DNA of 64,000 nt from the NCBI RefSeq assembly GCF_000015265.1, contig NC_008699.1:1054001-1118000 (forward strand), written 5' to 3'. Position 1 is the stretch's first letter. Each line of letters starts with the position of its first letter. Below, piece by piece: positions 43,035-51,706 of the stretch. The notes below the pieces were generated by a model that ran no database searches, had not been told where the DNA came from, and was given only the letters and a program-made list of their open reading frames with translations. This stretch comes from Nocardioides sp. JS614 (GTDB lineage Bacteria; Actinomycetota; Actinomycetes; Propionibacteriales; Nocardioidaceae). A program made the position numbers and the translations under genes.

Positions 43035-44047
43035 GCGGATGCCTCGGCCCGAACGAATTCCTGTCCGGCGAACGACGGCGAAATGCTCCTTCGGTCCAGG
43101 AGCATCACACGCACTCGCCCGAGATTATTCCCCCCAAGAAACCTGGCCCTGGCAGCCTGAGCGGAGGTTAGAACAGCCCAATCTGCGAGCGCTCCATCCC
43201 GTCCGGCTCGGAGCAGGCGGGTGCCCGCCGGGCTGGTTACGACCACTAGGGCTCCGTCGGCATCGCCTGACTTCTTAACCGCGATCGCCTGCTCGCCGTC
43301 ATGAAGCTCGAACTGGAGTCCCCACGGTTGCCGGGCGCCGGTAGGCCGAACAATCCCAGCCAGGCGGAAGTGACGTCCTTCCTGCTCCAGTTCGATCTCG
43401 CCGCTCGGGCCACAGAGAGGACCGGAGCTCTTGAACTCCTCCTCGCCTCCATGAGCGACCGAAGCGTCAGCATGTTTCGGCGGCGCACCCCATGCTCCGC
43501 GGGTTTCGGCGATTGCCGCGTGCACCCTTTCCTTTCCGAATGGCAGCGTGCGCTTGCGGTTGACGACGACAACTACCCCGCGGGACTCGCTAAGTTCGTA
43601 TGCGTCGTAGAAGTCCGTGATCCAGGCTTGCACCTCAGGTCCGGTCCCGATGCCCTTGCAGAGCGCACCGAGGTTGTACATCGACTCGCGATCGAAGAAA
43701 TCCTTTGCCTTCGGCCCCCGCCGGTAGAGCTTGGCCGACGCCGGATCCGACTTCCGCCTCGCGTCCACCTCCCTCGGTGACTTCGTATCCATCAGCCCGA
43801 AGCGCAAGAACTCGAAGGCGTGGTAGGGACCAGGGCAATCACCCCAGTCCAAGGTCCGTTCCCCCCGCTTGTCGCCTCTCCATGTCACCTTCGACTGCGG
43901 GACCTTGTCTGTCCCATTAGTCACCTTTGGGGTGCGGTCTGTGACCTGAGCGATCAAGTCGTCCGATGGGAAAGCGCCCATCGCCCACGAGATCACCTCA
44001 CGAAGGGTGAGCAGGGCTGAGACGGCAGGACCGGGTTGGAAGGCCAT
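43031..44047 (-). CDS. first gene of the STAND operon, unknown
   Basis: A 338-residue soluble protein that I do not recognise. It has a helical N-terminus (LLTLREVISWAMGAFPSDD), a middle with DWGDCPGPYHAFEFLRFGLM and NRKRTLPFGKERVHAAIAETR, and a beta-rich C-terminus. No membrane segment or standard catalytic motif is visible. It heads the five-gene operon from a divergent promoter with four GCTGACC repeats. The ATG lacks a strong ribosome site. Confidence 0.6.
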   Translation of the reverse strand: MAFQPGPAVSALLTLREVISWAMGAFPSDDLIAQVTDRTPKVTNGTDKVPQSKVTWRGDKRGERTLDWGDCPGPYHAFEFLRFGLMDTKSPREVDARRKSDPASAKLYRRGPKAKDFFDRESMYNLGALCKGIGTGPEVQAWITDFYDAYELSESRGVVVVVNRKRTLPFGKERVHAAIAETRGAWGAPPKHADASVAHGGEEEFKSSGPLCGPSGEIELEQEGRHFRLAGIVRPTGARQPWGLQFELHDGEQAIAVKKSGDADGALVVVTSPAGTRLLRAGRDGALADWAVLTSAQAARARFLGGNNLGRVRVMLLDRRSISPSFAGQEFVRAEASA

Positions 44048-44087
44048 GGACGAAGCATGGCAGGCCCAGACGCCTGGCGGCGCTCTT

Positions 44088-44148
44088 GCTGACCCCTCTA
44101 ACCCAGGTTGCTGACCCTGCTTACCTCGCTGACCTACTCCTGCTGACC
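44088..44148. promoter_or_regulatory. four GCTGACC repeats in the divergent promoter
   Basis: GCTGACC occurs at 44088, 44110, 44128 and 44142 (steps of 22, 18 and 14 bases), all on the plus strand, between the minus-strand STAND operon and the sigma-like gene. They look like sites for a shared regulator. Confidence 0.45.
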
Positions 44149-44216
44149 CCGGCCGCCTTCAGAGCCTCGAAGTACCGAGCGAAACACCTCGCTCGCGGTG
44201 ATTTCGAGGAGCTGGA

Positions 44217-45443
44217 ATGGAGCACAACAACACCCGCGGGAACGGGCCGGAGAGGCCCCAGAGGATTGCGGACATCATCAAGACGGCCATCGAGGCGGCC
44301 GTCAGCATGCCGGAGGTCACAGCCGAGGCGTCAATGTTGTCCAAGTCCATGAAGCCGTTCGTAGGCAGCCTCTGCCTAGGCGCCACCCGCGGACTCGGAG
44401 ACTGCCCGGCCGATGGCACCGCCAGGGCCAGGCACCTCTACGTCGAGTCGCTCGGCCTTGCCCCGGCTCATGTCCGCGAGGCGCTGACCGTCGCCAAGAG
44501 CGATGGCGTCGACCCCGTCGCTCAGTCCGCCCTATACGAGGTCGCTCGACGGGCGATCGAGGGCCTCCTCCCGTTCGCGCTCGAGGCGTACAGCGAGGGC
44601 AAGGCGATCGAAGCCGCCACGTTGGCAGTGCTGCCCGCTGAACGGCGTGGTAGCTCGCACTCGACTGTCCGCGACACCAGCGCGACCCACGCCCGTGGGC
44701 GTCTCACTGCGCATGCCGCCGGGCTGAATGCTTGGCCGGTCCTGGCGTACTCGGAGACCACCCGACTACTGGGCGACGAGTCCGGGCTCCCGCTCACGGA
44801 TTCGCAGGTCAACCCCGAGAAGAGGGCGAGGCCTCCAGCCACGTTCTTCGAGAAGATCGATCCGGCTGAGCTGGCCGTCCGTGGCCTGCGAGTCGCCCTG
44901 CCGCTGTGCCACAGGCGCGAGGATGCGGAGGACCTCGTCCAGGACGCTCTGGAGCGCATGTGCAAATACGGCGTCCAGCGCGATGACTTCACGTTCTCGT
45001 ACTTCGCGACGACGATCCGCAATCTCGCCACCAACCGCGCGCTCGACGCGGCGAAGGGTCCGTTGACGCCTGGCGATGAGATCATCGAGATCTTCCAGCC
45101 GGCGCACGACGACCAGGAGCGCGTCGAACTCCTCGCCTGGAACGTCAAGCGCGAGATTCTCAACGAGGCCGGCTGCGGGCGCCGCTGCCGCGCCGCCAGC
45201 GTCTCCGTGTCAGGTACCCACTACGTCTCGCACCAGTCGGCGGACGTCGCGGTCGCGGCAATCCGGGAGCTCATCGCACGCGACGAGCTCGACGACCGTC
45301 CCACTAGCGGCAAGAGCCGCCGAACTGTGGCGGAGGTGATCGCCTCCGGCGCTGGCGCCTACAGCGTGGAGTTTTCCGACGAGATCGCTAAGCGAGCCAC
45401 CCACCTACTCGTGACCGCTGCCCTCACTGTTGCAGGCCGTTGA
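44217..45443 (+). CDS. sigma-70 region 2-containing protein
   Basis: This 408-residue protein has a long N-terminal part (1 to about 210) without known motifs. Sigma region 2 follows (about 228-285): CHRREDAEDLVQDALERMCK, then FSYFATTIRNLATNRALDAA, as in ECF sigma factors that bind core RNA polymerase and the -10 element. I see no clear region 4 HTH in the C-terminal 120 residues. GAGGAG precedes the ATG. It starts the plus operon with the two oxygenases and may direct transcription of the island's two divergent operons. Confidence 0.75.
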   Translation: MEHNNTRGNGPERPQRIADIIKTAIEAAVSMPEVTAEASMLSKSMKPFVGSLCLGATRGLGDCPADGTARARHLYVESLGLAPAHVREALTVAKSDGVDPVAQSALYEVARRAIEGLLPFALEAYSEGKAIEAATLAVLPAERRGSSHSTVRDTSATHARGRLTAHAAGLNAWPVLAYSETTRLLGDESGLPLTDSQVNPEKRARPPATFFEKIDPAELAVRGLRVALPLCHRREDAEDLVQDALERMCKYGVQRDDFTFSYFATTIRNLATNRALDAAKGPLTPGDEIIEIFQPAHDDQERVELLAWNVKREILNEAGCGRRCRAASVSVSGTHYVSHQSADVAVAAIRELIARDELDDRPTSGKSRRTVAEVIASGAGAYSVEFSDEIAKRATHLLVTAALTVAGR

Positions 45444-45508
45444 GAACCCAGAGCCAGACACGGGAACGGTTAAGCAGGAGACAGCGTCCAACCCGACAGG
45501 AGACTTCC

Positions 45509-46573
45509 GTGAGCCTCACAACGTCTGCCCGTAACCAGTGGGAGACCTTGGTCCTCACCACTTCCGAGCATGACGTCCTCGCCGACGCGGGGGGCGCCTC
45601 GGCCCCGGACCCGTACACGGAGCCCGCGGCGTTCAGGCGCTACGCCACCGATGTCTGGGCACAGCTGAACGACAGTACCCGCGAGAGGGTACAAGCGCTG
45701 CGCCTCGGAATCTCGCCGCGGCCCGAGTTGTACATCGCGAACCTTCCTGCGGTCCCCAGTCTGCCGCCCACGCCGACGGACGGGCGGTGGGTGAAGACGA
45801 CCTCAGGGCACCACAGCGAACTGCTGATGGTCGCGTTCGCCTCGGAGCTTGGATGCCCGATCTCGTACGCCGACCAGCGGTCGGGCGCGGTGTTCCACGA
45901 CATCTATCCGACGCGCGCTAACGCAGCGGCCGTGTCGAGCCAGAGCCACCTCGTGGGTCTCGGCTTTCACTCGGAGATGTTCTTCCACCCGACCCCGCCG
46001 GATTTCCTTGTCCTCCACTGCCTTCGTCCCGATCCGGGGGGCGCCGCTCTCACGGGAGTCTCGGATATGGCAAGCGTCGAGTTGTCGCTGAGCCGCGCTG
46101 ACATGAACGTTCTAAGCGCTCCGAGTTTCGCGCTGGATCTTGCACGGTTGCACGGCAGCTATACGTACCTCGGGCGGCCCATTGCCGAGGCGGATCCGCG
46201 GCCGTGCGTGCCTGTCGTGGGGCGCGACAGGATTCGCTTCGAGCCTGCCTTGACTACGCCGACCTCGGGAACTGCCCAGAGGGCGTTGGTGAGCGCCGAG
46301 CGCGTTGCGGAGCGCGAGGTTGCCTTTGGCGCTCTCGGTGATGGCGCCATGTTGCTTGTGGACAACCGTCGTGCGGTCCACTCGCGCACGTCTTTCCCTG
46401 CCCGGTACGACGGCACTGACCGCTGGCTCCGTCGGATGATGGTGGCGGCGGTCGATACGCCGCCTGCAGATGGCATCGTGCGGTTCTCCGACCTGGATCT
46501 CATGAGACCGTGGGAAGCGTGCGGAGCTGCATTCGCGGAGGTCCCGTACGGACGCGCTGAGGTGCTGGCATGA
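45509..46573 (+). CDS. Fe(II)/2-oxoglutarate oxygenase, clavaminate synthase/arginine hydroxylase type
   Basis: The 354-residue protein resembles the VioC/AsnO group, which hydroxylates the beta carbon of free amino acids such as arginine or asparagine. It has the HxE iron ligands in LGFHSEMFF (H154, E156) and the distal histidine in LLVDNRRAVHSR (H291). The 2OG-binding arginine region is ARYDGTDRWLRRM. The GTG start has AGGAGA 6 bases upstream; the in-frame extension to 45440 is unsupported. It overlaps the next oxygenase by ATGA. The substrate is probably an amino acid; which one is unknown. Confidence 0.85.
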   Translation: MSLTTSARNQWETLVLTTSEHDVLADAGGASAPDPYTEPAAFRRYATDVWAQLNDSTRERVQALRLGISPRPELYIANLPAVPSLPPTPTDGRWVKTTSGHHSELLMVAFASELGCPISYADQRSGAVFHDIYPTRANAAAVSSQSHLVGLGFHSEMFFHPTPPDFLVLHCLRPDPGGAALTGVSDMASVELSLSRADMNVLSAPSFALDLARLHGSYTYLGRPIAEADPRPCVPVVGRDRIRFEPALTTPTSGTAQRALVSAERVAEREVAFGALGDGAMLLVDNRRAVHSRTSFPARYDGTDRWLRRMMVAAVDTPPADGIVRFSDLDLMRPWEACGAAFAEVPYGRAEVLA

Positions 46574-47388
46574 TCACCTCGGACACCCAAGAGATTCCTG
46601 TTCTGGCGTGGAACGGCAATGCTCGCGGGGCGGTCGTCGACGCCGCCCGCGGGATACTGGCCACCGTAGGCCTCGTTCGGCTGACAGGATTCCCCGCTTC
46701 TGCAGCGCAGTTCGTGCAGTTCTTGCGCGCATTCGGACAGCCTCTCGGCTACTACGGAGACGATGCCGGGACCCACCCAGAGGACCGCGCCATCTGGCGG
46801 ATCAAGTACGACCCCGCTGCGGCGTTCCGTGGCGAGACGCACGCAGTTGAAGGCCCACTGCATGCGCATTCGTCGCAGTCCATGCGTGACCCGCGGCCGC
46901 GCTTCTTCAGCATGCTGATGGTCGATGGCGGCTGGCAGGGCCGGCCATTCGGGATGAACGGAGAGTCGATTCTCGCGTCCTGGCGGGATGCACTGGAACG
47001 CATGCGGCACACGCTCGGAACCGAGTACGCAGCGACGATGGAGACCCTTCGCGCGCCGGTGCTATTCCCCGACGGCGTGCGCCGGCCGCTCGTTTACCCG
47101 CTGGCGTCGTCGAAGTCGGAGGATGACCTCGGCGTGCGTATGAAGAGCGACCTCATGCTCTTCCTCACCGGACATTGTCCCGAGGAACCTGCGGCGCAGG
47201 CTGTAGCGAGGTTGGCCGACGCCGCAGCACACACTGCCCTTCGTGTTCAGTTGCAGTCGGGAGACCTCGTCCTCCTCGATAACGACCGGTGGGGGCACGG
47301 GCGCGAGTCAGTTGTTGGTCGCGAAGCGCATGCCGACGGATCCGTTCACCTCAATCCGAGAGAGCTCTGGAGCGCTACGGTCGCGTGA
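46570..47388 (+). CDS. TauD-like 2OG oxygenase with HxH in place of HxD
   Basis: A 272-residue TauD/AsnO-like protein. The usual HxD/E iron motif is replaced by PLHAHSSQS (H98, H100). The distal histidine and 2OG arginine are present in LLDNDRWGHGRE (H243, R245). A missing carboxylate is known in 2OG halogenases (HxA/G), and three-histidine sites exist in cupin dioxygenases. A changed metal centre or reaction is therefore possible. It is coupled to the upstream oxygenase (ATGA) and likely acts on the same pathway. Confidence 0.78.
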   Translation: MITSDTQEIPVLAWNGNARGAVVDAARGILATVGLVRLTGFPASAAQFVQFLRAFGQPLGYYGDDAGTHPEDRAIWRIKYDPAAAFRGETHAVEGPLHAHSSQSMRDPRPRFFSMLMVDGGWQGRPFGMNGESILASWRDALERMRHTLGTEYAATMETLRAPVLFPDGVRRPLVYPLASSKSEDDLGVRMKSDLMLFLTGHCPEEPAAQAVARLADAAAHTALRVQLQSGDLVLLDNDRWGHGRESVVGREAHADGSVHLNPRELWSATVA

Positions 47389-47817
47389 CGGCTCGGCCTC
47401 CCGAAGCCACGAGCAGTCGCGGACCCCGCGGTCGGTCAGCGATCTCGTGCGTGCGGAAAGGGCCCGGCGTAACACGCGCCGCGTAAGACATGGGAAGAGG
47501 CCCGGCACGGTCCTCGCCAGATCCAGTTGGCCCCTCGGTCATGGCAACGATCGCAGGTGCCCTAAGTCAGGCGCCGCTCGATGCCTTGATGACTCGTGGA
47601 GGTGCGGCGACAGAGGCGCCTCGACCTGCCGGGCCCACAGATCAGTGGGACTCGGAGGCGACCGCACGTACGCCGCGGAATGGCGGCCCGCGGTGCTCAG
47701 GTATCGCCGGCGGGAGGACGACACCGATGGCGAGCCTCGGCCCAGGGGCGACGAGCGTTCGCCGAGTTGCTTCAAGGTTCGGCTCCGTGCGGCGCGTGAC
47801 CTCTCGCAATGCCTGGG
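47389..47817. other. 429-base gap without supported gene
   Basis: Several overlapping ORFs exist on both strands, but none has a strong start, coding bias or recognisable motif. It could hold the decayed end of a gene or regulatory DNA for the excisionase-like gene. Confidence 0.4.
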
Positions 47818-48126
47818 TCACGCGGTCTTACGTGCGGTTCGCTTCGGCGGCGGCAGCAAGTCCGTGATCGAGGGAAACCGGGGCTGCGACAGCGCCTGCT
47901 CGGCTGACGCAATCCGGCGGTCTTCCCACGCCAACAGTTGATCGAGGCGCCACCGGTCTGGGTGAACCATGACCGGAGGCGGCACAAGGTCACGGTCCTT
48001 GAGGTTCTGGTAGCCCTTCGTCTTGCCCCAGCCGTAGCGGCGCATGACGTCGCGGGCCTCCAAGAACACGTGTCGTGGGTCGACCTGCTCAGAAAGAGGA
48101 TCGGGACCCGAATCAACCTGGTTCAC
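47818..48126 (-). CDS. AlpA/MerR-like HTH protein, candidate excisionase
   Basis: A 102-residue protein with the small wHTH of the AlpA/Xis family: EARDVMRRYGWGKTKGYQNL, then DLVPPPVMVHPDRWRLDQLL. Such proteins bend att DNA to promote excision or act as regulators. The GTG start has AGAGGAG 8 bases upstream. It lies about 5 kb from the integrase, not beside it as usual, so its link to excision is uncertain. Confidence 0.7.
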   Translation of the reverse strand: MNQVDSGPDPLSEQVDPRHVFLEARDVMRRYGWGKTKGYQNLKDRDLVPPPVMVHPDRWRLDQLLAWEDRRIASAEQALSQPRFPSITDLLPPPKRTARKTA

Positions 48127-48353
48127 GGCGACGGCTCCTCTCGGGTTGACGGTTGTTGGCCCTACACGCCGAGGCCGCCGGACCGGGTCTCTGGGCGGTG
48201 GATGAGGGCGGAGTGGAGCTCGACTCGTGTCGGTCCCGGCGTGGCTGACGGCAGAGGTTCCCGAGGCCTAAGGCGCTCGCGGACAGTGCTAATGACTGCA
48301 ACCTCCGCGGAATTGGCGACGGGTACGAAGCGTTCGCGAACCGGCCGGACGAG

Positions 48354-49046
48354 TTGCCCGCCACCGTCGACAAGGCGGGGGAGTGTGACGCGCTTGAAGT
48401 AGGCGCCACGTTCGACGCCGTCTTCGATGACATCGGCGATGCGGTTGTCGACTCGGTCAAAGAGAAGTTGGAAGCCGGAAAGAACGCGCGGTTCGACGAT
48501 GGCGTCCCGGGGAATGGCACGCAGTCGCGCGACTGCGTGCTGCGGGCGATCGCGGGAGCCAAGTCCGTCCACCGTGACCTAACTCCGGTGTGGACCATGC
48601 CCGGCAACGAAGCCAAGGTCGGACACCTCACCGGGGAGTTCCACCGACTCGTCCAGGCCGCACGGATCTCAGTCACGTGTGCCACCTACAACTTCGAGAA
48701 GACCTCGCAGATGTGGACCGTACTCAAGGATGCAGCCGAACAGCCCGGCGTCGTGGTGACCGTCTACGTCGACGGCGATAAGGCCGACGCCACCAGAGTC
48801 CAGGCCCAGCTCCCGCGAGCGACAATCTACCGATCTGCGGAACTCCCATCGGGCAAGCGCGTGGTTAGCCATGCCAAGTTCATCGTCATCGACCACGAAG
48901 TCCTGCTGCTCACCAGCGCCAACTTCTCCTTCAGCGCGGAGAGCCGCAACGTCGAGTTCGGCCTGCTCGTCCGCGACGCAGCCCTCGCTGAGTCAGTCGA
49001 GTCCACCATGACGAGCAAGCATGGCTCCCTCTACGAGCTTGTTTGA
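48354..49046 (+). CDS. PLD-fold protein, DrmC-like
   Basis: The 230-residue product has an N-terminal helical part. A single HKD/PLD motif follows: SHAKFIVIDHEVLLLTSANFS (H173, K175, N190). CATYNFEKTSQMWTVL is typical of the first PLD half. The arrangement resembles DrmC of DISARM defence systems, but no DrmA, DrmB or DISARM methylase is nearby. Two such chains usually form one active site for phosphodiester cleavage. The start is uncertain: the frame stays open back to 48249, and TTG at 48354 is the best candidate. Confidence 0.7.
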   Translation: MPATVDKAGECDALEVGATFDAVFDDIGDAVVDSVKEKLEAGKNARFDDGVPGNGTQSRDCVLRAIAGAKSVHRDLTPVWTMPGNEAKVGHLTGEFHRLVQAARISVTCATYNFEKTSQMWTVLKDAAEQPGVVVTVYVDGDKADATRVQAQLPRATIYRSAELPSGKRVVSHAKFIVIDHEVLLLTSANFSFSAESRNVEFGLLVRDAALAESVESTMTSKHGSLYELV

Positions 49047-49049
49047 GCC

Positions 49050-49560
49050 TTAGTCTCGGGATGACTTGCCCGTCAGCCGTTGGCGTCCGAGGTCGACGGC
49101 GGCGCGAAACTGCACCCGATTAGGGTGGTCCCTCGCTTCTAGCTCAAGGGTGAAGGACTCGGCGATCTCGAGCATCAACGCCGCGAGCAGCGCGAGGTTC
49201 GCCGGTGCCACGTTGGTCAGCACCACTACGCCACTGGCGTCAGGCACTCGCTTCCAGCTCAAGTGGGACACATTTTGGCTCGCCTCAAAACCAAAGCTCC
49301 TCAAGTTTCGCGCCTTCCCGCCCGACAGCGGGATTCCAGCGGGGCAAGTAATCGTGACGGTGAATGTCCCGCTTCTGGCGATCGTGAAGCAGGAATTCCA
49401 CCAAGGTCCGCATGTGGGAGTGGTAGGACTCAAGGCAGGCGATGCCGGCCCTCGTCGGCAAAGACGAATCGTCAGTCAGTGGTACAAGGCTGCACGCCAT
49501 GTCGATCGCGAAGGCAACGTGGAGTGCGCCCTGATCGAGTTGTTCCTGCGTCCGCGGCAT
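49050..49560 (-). pseudogene. frameshifted helical protein gene, unknown family
   Basis: Two minus-strand frames make one protein. The first (from about 49560) reads PRTQEQLDQGALHVAFAIDM, CLESYHSHMRTLVEFLLHD, and stops at 49285 after EELWF. The second continues with FEASQNVSHLSWKRVPDASG to a stop at 49050. The pattern (helical core, HMRTLVEF, NVSHLSWKR) resembles a widespread actinobacterial family of unknown role. The frames switch near a TTTT run at about 49290, so a one-base change disrupts the gene. It is convergent with the PLD gene. Confidence 0.6.
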
Positions 49561-49718
49561 GGACGCCAGTATGGGCGCCGAGCTTTCCTGGGGCTCGCTC
49601 GCGTTCATCGACGGCGGACCCGACACGGCGGCAAACACCGCGGATGTCCGGCTGCGTTGGCACCATAGAAGCCTGGTCACACGGCGTGACAGTTCGGGCG
49701 TGCCCTTCGGAGACAAGC

Positions 49719-50951
49719 ATGGCGGCGAATGATTCCTTCTTCCAGAAGAAGAAGCCTGCTGCTGTGCTCAAGCACGCCGTCCTGGCCGAGTACTTGAACG
49801 TCTTCTGCGCGATGGTTGGCGGCTCGTTTTCCGGTCCCGTGTGGTTGGTGGATGGCTACGCCGGCCCCGGCACGTACGACGCGGACGACGACGGCGAGCC
49901 AGTCACTGGATCGCCGATCGTCGCACTGGAGATCGCGGAGAAGGCAGCGCAGTGGAAGTCGCCTCGCAACATCCGCTGCGCCTTCATCGAGCAGAAGCCG
50001 AACTACCTGAAGCAGCTCCGATCGAACGTCAAGCCGTTCCAGGATCGCGGCTGCCACGCCCTCGTTCTTGGCGGCGAGGTACAAGAGCAACTGCCCAAGG
50101 CGTGGGAGGAAGTCGGCACCAGCCCGGTGCTCACCCTGCTCGATCCGTTCGGAGTCTCGATGGCACGAGGCATGATGACCGGCACCCTGCTAGGGCGGAG
50201 CAAGCCACCGTCGGAGGTGCTGCTCAATATCAACGTCGAGGCTGTCTCCCGCCACGGCGGGTATCTCCAGCGTGGCGCAGGCGGCACGCCGGAGATCAAG
50301 CCGGGGCTCTCCAGCCAAGGCGTGGAGAAGGCTGACCTCTTCTTTGGCGGCGAGTGGTGGCGCGCACGGTTCCTGGATGCGCGCGACGAGACATCCTCTG
50401 CCGCTCTTGCCGCGGCCGCAGTGGTCGACGACTACCGAGCTGCGATAGCGAAGGAGACAGGGACACTCTCGATCTCTGTCCCGATCCGGCGCAGGGCGAA
50501 CCGGGCGCCGCTCTTCCTCTTGACGCTCTTCTACCGACACGATGCAGCCGGATACAAGTTCGCGGATGCGGCCGCGCGGGCATCACGAAAGTGGCGGGAC
50601 GCGTATCGCCGCCAGGACCTCGACGACTTCTTCGAGAAAGACGACGAGCAGGAGATGCTACCGATCATGGGCGACGTCATCCGCGATGACAGCGCGAGCA
50701 GATCAGCGGACGCCGAACGTCAGCTGGAACGTGCCAGCATCAGTGCCGTTGCCACGAACATCCAAGCGCTAGTCGATCAGTTGACCCAGGTAGCCGTCGG
50801 GCGCAACGTGGTACCGATCCTGGGGAACACCCTCTCGCTCGCTGGGGAGTCGACGATTCGGAAGGCCTGGGATCAGCTCGCTGATGCGGGCTCAGTTCAT
50901 CCTCGGGACAAGAAGAAGGACCTGTGGAAGCAAGTCATCGTCACGCGGTGA
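49719..50951 (+). CDS. tcmP: three-Cys-motif partner protein TcmP
   Basis: The 410-residue protein begins with the TcmP N-terminus: KHAVLAEYLNVFCAMV, then VWLVDGYAGPGTYDADDDGE, a methyltransferase-like Rossmann start. TLLDPFGVSMA and EVLLNINVEAV come later. TcmP genes are found beside three-Cys-motif (Gp37/Gp68) genes; their function is unknown but they occur in phage and defence-type islands. Here the partner is convergent and overlaps the 3' end by 11 bases. GGAG precedes the ATG at 49719. The C-terminal half is helical without known motifs. Confidence 0.82.
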   Translation: MAANDSFFQKKKPAAVLKHAVLAEYLNVFCAMVGGSFSGPVWLVDGYAGPGTYDADDDGEPVTGSPIVALEIAEKAAQWKSPRNIRCAFIEQKPNYLKQLRSNVKPFQDRGCHALVLGGEVQEQLPKAWEEVGTSPVLTLLDPFGVSMARGMMTGTLLGRSKPPSEVLLNINVEAVSRHGGYLQRGAGGTPEIKPGLSSQGVEKADLFFGGEWWRARFLDARDETSSAALAAAAVVDDYRAAIAKETGTLSISVPIRRRANRAPLFLLTLFYRHDAAGYKFADAAARASRKWRDAYRRQDLDDFFEKDDEQEMLPIMGDVIRDDSASRSADAERQLERASISAVATNIQALVDQLTQVAVGRNVVPILGNTLSLAGESTIRKAWDQLADAGSVHPRDKKKDLWKQVIVTR

Positions 50952-51687
50952 CGAGCTTGGGCATCTCGTCCCACAAGGTGCCATCGAGGTGACGACCGTG
51001 TTCCTTTGGTGTCCTGCCGCCCCATTGCTTGTGAAAGAACGGCACGCCTGACGCCACACAGTTGTCTCGGATCTCTCGTACCCAGTCGGGGTCGAGTGGA
51101 CGTGCTCTCGGACCGGACTCGCCGCCCGTGATCACCCAGCCGATGCCATTCAGATCCAAGTCGGGCAGTGGGCCGATGAGCGGTTCGCACGAGAGGAACC
51201 GCACTGCCGCGGGCACCTGCCGGAGGTGGTCTACGCGGTAGACGTGGTCGGAGTTCTCAACGCTGACGCCCAACCAGAGGTTCGGCGGCCAATCGAGCTT
51301 GTCGGCGACCTTGGGTAGGCGCGCTGACCGCTTGGTCAGCAACTGATACGTGTGCTGCGGCGTGCGTGCGATGACATCGAAGACGTCGCGGACGAACGAG
51401 ATCGGGACCTTCGCGTGGAACAGGTCGCTCATCGAGTTGACGAAGACCAATCGACTGCCGCCCCAGCGGAACGGCTGTGCGAGTGCGTCGGGGTGGAGGG
51501 TGAGTGCGAATCCTGGCCCGGAAGTGCGAGGGTCGCCGTCCGCTTGATAGCGCTCGGAGCCCATCGCCTTGAGCCGCTTGGCCATTGCGAGCGCGTAGCA
51601 GTTGTCGCAGCCTTCGCTGATCCGGTCGCAACCAGTGGTCGGGTTCCAGGTGACCTCTGTCCACTCGATCCCGGACTTGATTCGCAT
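50941..51687 (-). CDS. three-Cys-motif (phage Gp37/Gp68, DUF5131) protein
   Basis: A 248-residue protein with GIEWTEVTWNPTTGCDRISE followed by GCDNCYA (cysteines CX6CX2C), FVNSMSDLFH and WLGVSVENSDH. It ends with ITGGESGPRARP and PFFHKQWGG. This is the DUF5131 family, related to radical SAM proteins, and it partners with TcmP. GGAGGG 8 bases before the ATG at 51687 supports that start over 51696. It diverges from a small wHTH regulator whose palindrome covers the intergenic promoter. Confidence 0.87.
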   Translation of the reverse strand: MRIKSGIEWTEVTWNPTTGCDRISEGCDNCYALAMAKRLKAMGSERYQADGDPRTSGPGFALTLHPDALAQPFRWGGSRLVFVNSMSDLFHAKVPISFVRDVFDVIARTPQHTYQLLTKRSARLPKVADKLDWPPNLWLGVSVENSDHVYRVDHLRQVPAAVRFLSCEPLIGPLPDLDLNGIGWVITGGESGPRARPLDPDWVREIRDNCVASGVPFFHKQWGGRTPKEHGRHLDGTLWDEMPKLVTA

Positions 51688-51706
51688 CGACTGCACCCTC
51701 CGTCAC

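Noticed and set aside
47490..47867. Plus-strand ORF between the oxygenase and the excisionase-like gene
   Set aside because: Low-complexity composition, no motif, poor start and overlap with other frames.
48354..49046. DISARM defence system
   Set aside because: Only a DrmC-like PLD protein is present; no DrmA helicase, DrmB or methyltransferase lies nearby.
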